A stretch of 64,000 nt of DNA from Cotesia glomerata. Taxonomy: Eukaryota > Arthropoda > Insecta > Hymenoptera > Braconidae. The position numbers were made by a program, and so were the translations under genes. How positions within the stretch are numbered: position 1 is the first letter of the stretch; every line of letters begins with the position of its first letter. Under the pieces are notes generated by a model. It had not been told where the DNA came from, did no database searches, and saw nothing but the letters and a program-made list of their open reading frames with translations. The stretch lies in NCBI RefSeq assembly GCF_020080835.1, contig NC_058158.1, positions 12,710,001 through 12,774,000 of the forward strand, in the 5' to 3' direction. This document shows positions 60,865 to 64,000 of the stretch, one piece after another.

Positions 60865-63768
60865 TTATGCCTTTTTAACGGTGAGTTTTTTCTTGTATTT
60901 ATTACGAACGGAGCAACACAACGATCTCATAATGCTCTGAAATTCATCGATTTCAAGTTGATGACCACCGATAACATGTGCATTAACGTAGCCTGAAACC
61001 ATCAGAGAAGGAAAATTATATCTACGATAAAATTAATTATTCGATATTAATATTAATTAAGTTGAAATAAAATTAGTAACTATTAATAGAAATTTTTGAC
61101 AATTAATTAAACACTGATTAATAATGTGTGTAATAATTTTCAAAAATCAGTAATGTAATTACTCAAAATGGCGTTTGATATCTTTTGGGGAATCAACTTT
61201 CTGCCTTCTTTCTCTTTTTGGGGAACCATCTCAGCTAGGTTTTCCTCTCCGATGATCAATCTCAATAATTCGCGTGCCATTTGCCCTGCTTTTTTCTGAT
61301 AGTTTTTTGTTAATAATCTCAATTTATACCGATCGACCATAATCTCTGATCCCTTGATTAACTCCCTCTACTCCACAAAACAGTTTTTAGTATAAGTTTA
61401 TTAATAAATTAAAAATTAGACAGACGGCTGCAAAATTTTATATATTTGTTATTACCTCATCCTTGTTATCAGTCACTTTTTCTTGTTTATTTGTACTTGA
61501 AGCAACTTGCATCGGTGATTGAACACTGGCTTTCCGAAGTTCTAAAAATTGCTTGAATAGTTTTAAATCTGTAAGTCGTAAACAAAAACCAATTATTAAT
61601 TCTGTGATTTATAAATTATAATAGATAATAGAATAGAGATAAAAAAAATTTAATTTTACCCTCTGCAGAGAATTGATCATTGTCAACTTCATCAATTTTT
61701 GATGTTCCAGGGGAGTCTGTAAGAATAAATCACAATTAATTACTTAAATAATTAGAAAAAAATAAATAATATTAATTATCTAAATTAGATGAAAAGCTAC
61801 GGTATAATAGGCATTAAAGACTCTTGGAGCTATTTATGAATTTATAATTATTCTTAGGTTAAATCAATTATTGTTAGATAAGAATCACAAACCCTTGCTC
61901 TTTGATTGATTTTTAGATTTAAAGTCAGTTACAGCCTTTAAGCTTGAGCTCTCTTGACCTTTCAAAGGACCGGAAGAATGAGCCGAGAAGCTTTCCTGTC
62001 GATTTTTCTGCTTTTTACCTCTATCATCTTCTTCGAGGTAATTTTTCTTGGTCAATTTTGTGTTTAATTCCTTTTGTCCGTCAAGAATGATAATCTCTTC
62101 AGTATTATCGTTTATTTTGGAAAAGGTATTAGCTATAAACATAAAAAAAATCATAAACAGCTCTTAAAGTTATAGATCATAGAAAGCAATTAATTAATAT
62201 TAAAAAAATTACATACAAGTCTGTTTGTTGGCCACTTGGTCGTTATTGCGACTGTTGGCGTCACTATCACTTTCTGACTCCTCCTTGTTGTCCACTTTAT
62301 GATAACGTCGTCTGTTAATGTCACTGTCACCTTCTGAATCCTCTTTATTGATCACTTCACTGTTACCCGAATTATTGGTCTCATAATTACCTTCTGCATC
62401 ATCTGAGGAGTCTGAATACTGAACAAGACCTTTTTGAACTATTATTTGGGATGAAAAAAAATATAATAAGTATTTTTTAGCCAATTATTTAATAAAAATT
62501 CAAAAATTAATATACCATTATCCACCAGAGATTTTTTCATTCTTCTCACTGGATTAAAAACAGAGTCACTATCCTCTTCAAAATCATCACAGGTAAGGAT
62601 TGAATTTCCAGCTTTTGATTTGACTTTGATTGTAACATCATTGATATCTGCTGTCTTTGAACGAGTTCCACGATCTGAAAATAAGATAAAAATCACACTA
62701 TGAATTTATTATTTTGTTTTACACGATTAAAATAAAAAAAATTACACTTACCATCTTGGATAAGATTTTTCTTTACAACAGGTTCACTTTCTTCATCGCT
62801 TGATGTAAATACAAGATCGCTAGTTCTTTGTTTGAGCATTGAAGAAGACATTTTCCCATAATAAAATCCAACAGGGGATGTCGATCGGGGATTCCTTTTG
62901 TTACGCATTGGTGAATTTTCGACGCTGCCTGCTTTGGTTCCTTTGTTTGTTTCTTCGTTTCTTGGTCTTACTTTGCTTACAGCTCTTTCATATTTATTGA
63001 CATTAATTAGTTCTCGAGATTCTTCATCATCTGAAAAAAATTATAATTAATTTTTTATTTTATTCTGGATAGTAAAAATTTCTAAATAAATATACTATTT
63101 TGCTTCAAATTAGTTTGGTCGTGTCTTTTGAAGCTTATCACTTTCTTCTTTGTCTCAGGTTCATTGTCTTCATCCTCAGAATTAATTGAAATAAGCATAC
63201 GGTTGCTAGCTCTTGGCTTGATGGTTGACGAAGATACTTTCTTGGAATAATTTTTGGTTCTTTCTTCTTCAAGTTCACTGTCATCACTCGAAATGATTTT
63301 CCTAGTTACTCTCCTTAATTTCGAAGATGGTGATGATGGTTCATCTGAATCTTCATCAAAAATAGACTTGGTCTGCATAATATCTTCATCATTTACCTTT
63401 CGGCCAACAGCTCTAGATGTCTTGATTTTTTCTCCTTTCTTACCTCCTTTCTTAACATCTTTCTTTCTTTTATTTAGCAAAATCTTTCCATTTTGATCAA
63501 CATCGACCATTTCCAAGTATTCTTTATCATCTAAAAAAACAATTTTTGATATTTTAATAAGAAAAAAAAGATAAAGTAGATAAAATAATAAAATAGATTT
63601 ACCGTCTTGGAGTAAAATTTTTACCGCTTCATTTTTATTATTTTTTTTGGCCGTAAGTTTTCCAGTTCTGATCGCTCGTTCAATAGAGCTCGTTTTAATT
63701 ACAGAGTGGGAGTTTAAATCATCCCAAAATACAAGAGAAAATATTTTATCTGACATTTTTCGTGACAT
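60865..63768 (-). CDS. BEN-domain protein, acidic and Ser-rich, 10 exons, 667 aa
   Basis: Exons (minus strand): 63768-63603, 63530-63096, 63030-62752, 62674-62516, 62438-62217, 62132-61893, 61716-61660, 61568-61456, 61367-61163, 60992-60865. All junctions are GT..AG and in frame; introns are 65-176 bp. Residues 1-70 form a small globular module (IFSLVFWDDLNSHSVIKTSS .. DKEYLEMVD) like the N-terminus I recall in other insect BEN proteins. The middle is disordered: Lys-rich KRKKDVKKGGKKGEK (likely nuclear signal) and repeated acidic patches (SSDDSELEEE, TSSDEESEP, YSDSSDDAEG). Residues about 575-660 match the BEN fold (MARELLRLIIGEENLAEM .. LIPQKISNAILS|YVNAHVIGG .. IMRSLCCSVRNKYKKK), a DNA- or partner-binding domain of chromatin repressors. 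ATGs at 63807 and 63756 are alternative in-frame starts. The family is also carried by some wasp bracoviruses; the introns and long disordered middle favour a cellular gene. Confidence 0.82.
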
Positions 63769-64000
63769 CTCGCTATTTGAAGTTTGCAGGTTAAAAGTTA
63801 TAAACATATGACTAATTTATGTAAACAAATGACATTAGCATAAAATAAACAAGCTAAATTTCAATTAAGCGATTTATTGGAGGAAAAAATATAAATTATT
63901 TTACAAAAGGAAGATTTGAAACTGTTCAACTTAATATAATCTTAGACGCTTGCTGTTGCTTCGTTAATTATTATCAATGTAATTTACGACTCTACGTGAG
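63769..64000. other. 5' flank of the BEN gene
   Basis: AT-rich upstream DNA. No clear TATA or initiator pattern is identified. An in-frame upstream ATG at 63807 may or may not be used. Confidence 0.4.

Noticed and set aside
63254..63496. Ser/Phe/Leu-rich plus-strand frame
   Set aside because: Antisense shadow of acidic/lysine-rich exon 2 of the BEN gene.

Overview
The window is AT-rich eukaryotic DNA with small spliceosomal introns (about 65-180 bp), long non-coding stretches, many small inverted-repeat (MITE-like) elements and one assembly gap of 100 N. The anchor is the posterior Hox gene Abdominal-B (Abd-B) on the + strand, with a complete and very characteristic homeodomain. This fixes the organism as an insect. 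The MITE load, base composition and a BEN-domain gene are compatible with a parasitoid wasp, but that is inference only.

Layout. 1-23.3 kb: no convincing protein gene; AT-rich DNA upstream of Abd-B with dispersed MITEs, microsatellites, a tRNA-derived element and a few GC-richer islets that could be regulatory. 23.32-23.55 kb: two small well-bounded candidate exons separated by an 89-bp intron. By analogy with the distal-promoter Abd-B transcripts of Drosophila they may be upstream leader exons. 26.6-28.57 kb: a GC-rich island and a C/T-rich leader, the likely promoter and 5' UTR of the long Abd-B form. 28.57-34.03 kb: Abd-B as two coding exons (28573-29605 and 33239-33681) joined across a 3.6-kb phase-1 intron. 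The homeodomain frame ends at a TGA followed by C, then stays open for 114 more codons rich in His, Ala and Ser (10-Ala run) up to a second TGA at 34024. This is a strong candidate for stop-codon readthrough. 34-41 kb: long AT-rich 3' region and intergenic DNA with MITEs.

41-55 kb is a mobile-element complex. It holds a hAT-type foldback element with a perfect 8-bp target duplication (41054-42662) and copies of a roughly 0.8-kb inverted-repeat element. It also holds a 9.2-kb element with terminal inverted repeats of about 0.6 kb (44694-53873). That element carries two outward-facing decayed copies of an uncharacterised gene and nested insertions, including a nearly full-length but broken non-LTR retrotransposon. 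The gap lies at 54879-54978.

55-64 kb: another TIR element containing a tRNA-derived unit, a minisatellite, a possible solo LTR, an orphan exon, and a well-supported 10-exon minus-strand gene (63768 to 60865, 667 aa) for an acidic, Ser-rich chromatin-type protein with a C-terminal BEN domain. Finding transposons and a BEN gene on the 3' side of Abd-B, where abd-A and the iab regulatory DNA are expected, points to a very expanded interval, a split Hox cluster, or a misjoin at the gap.
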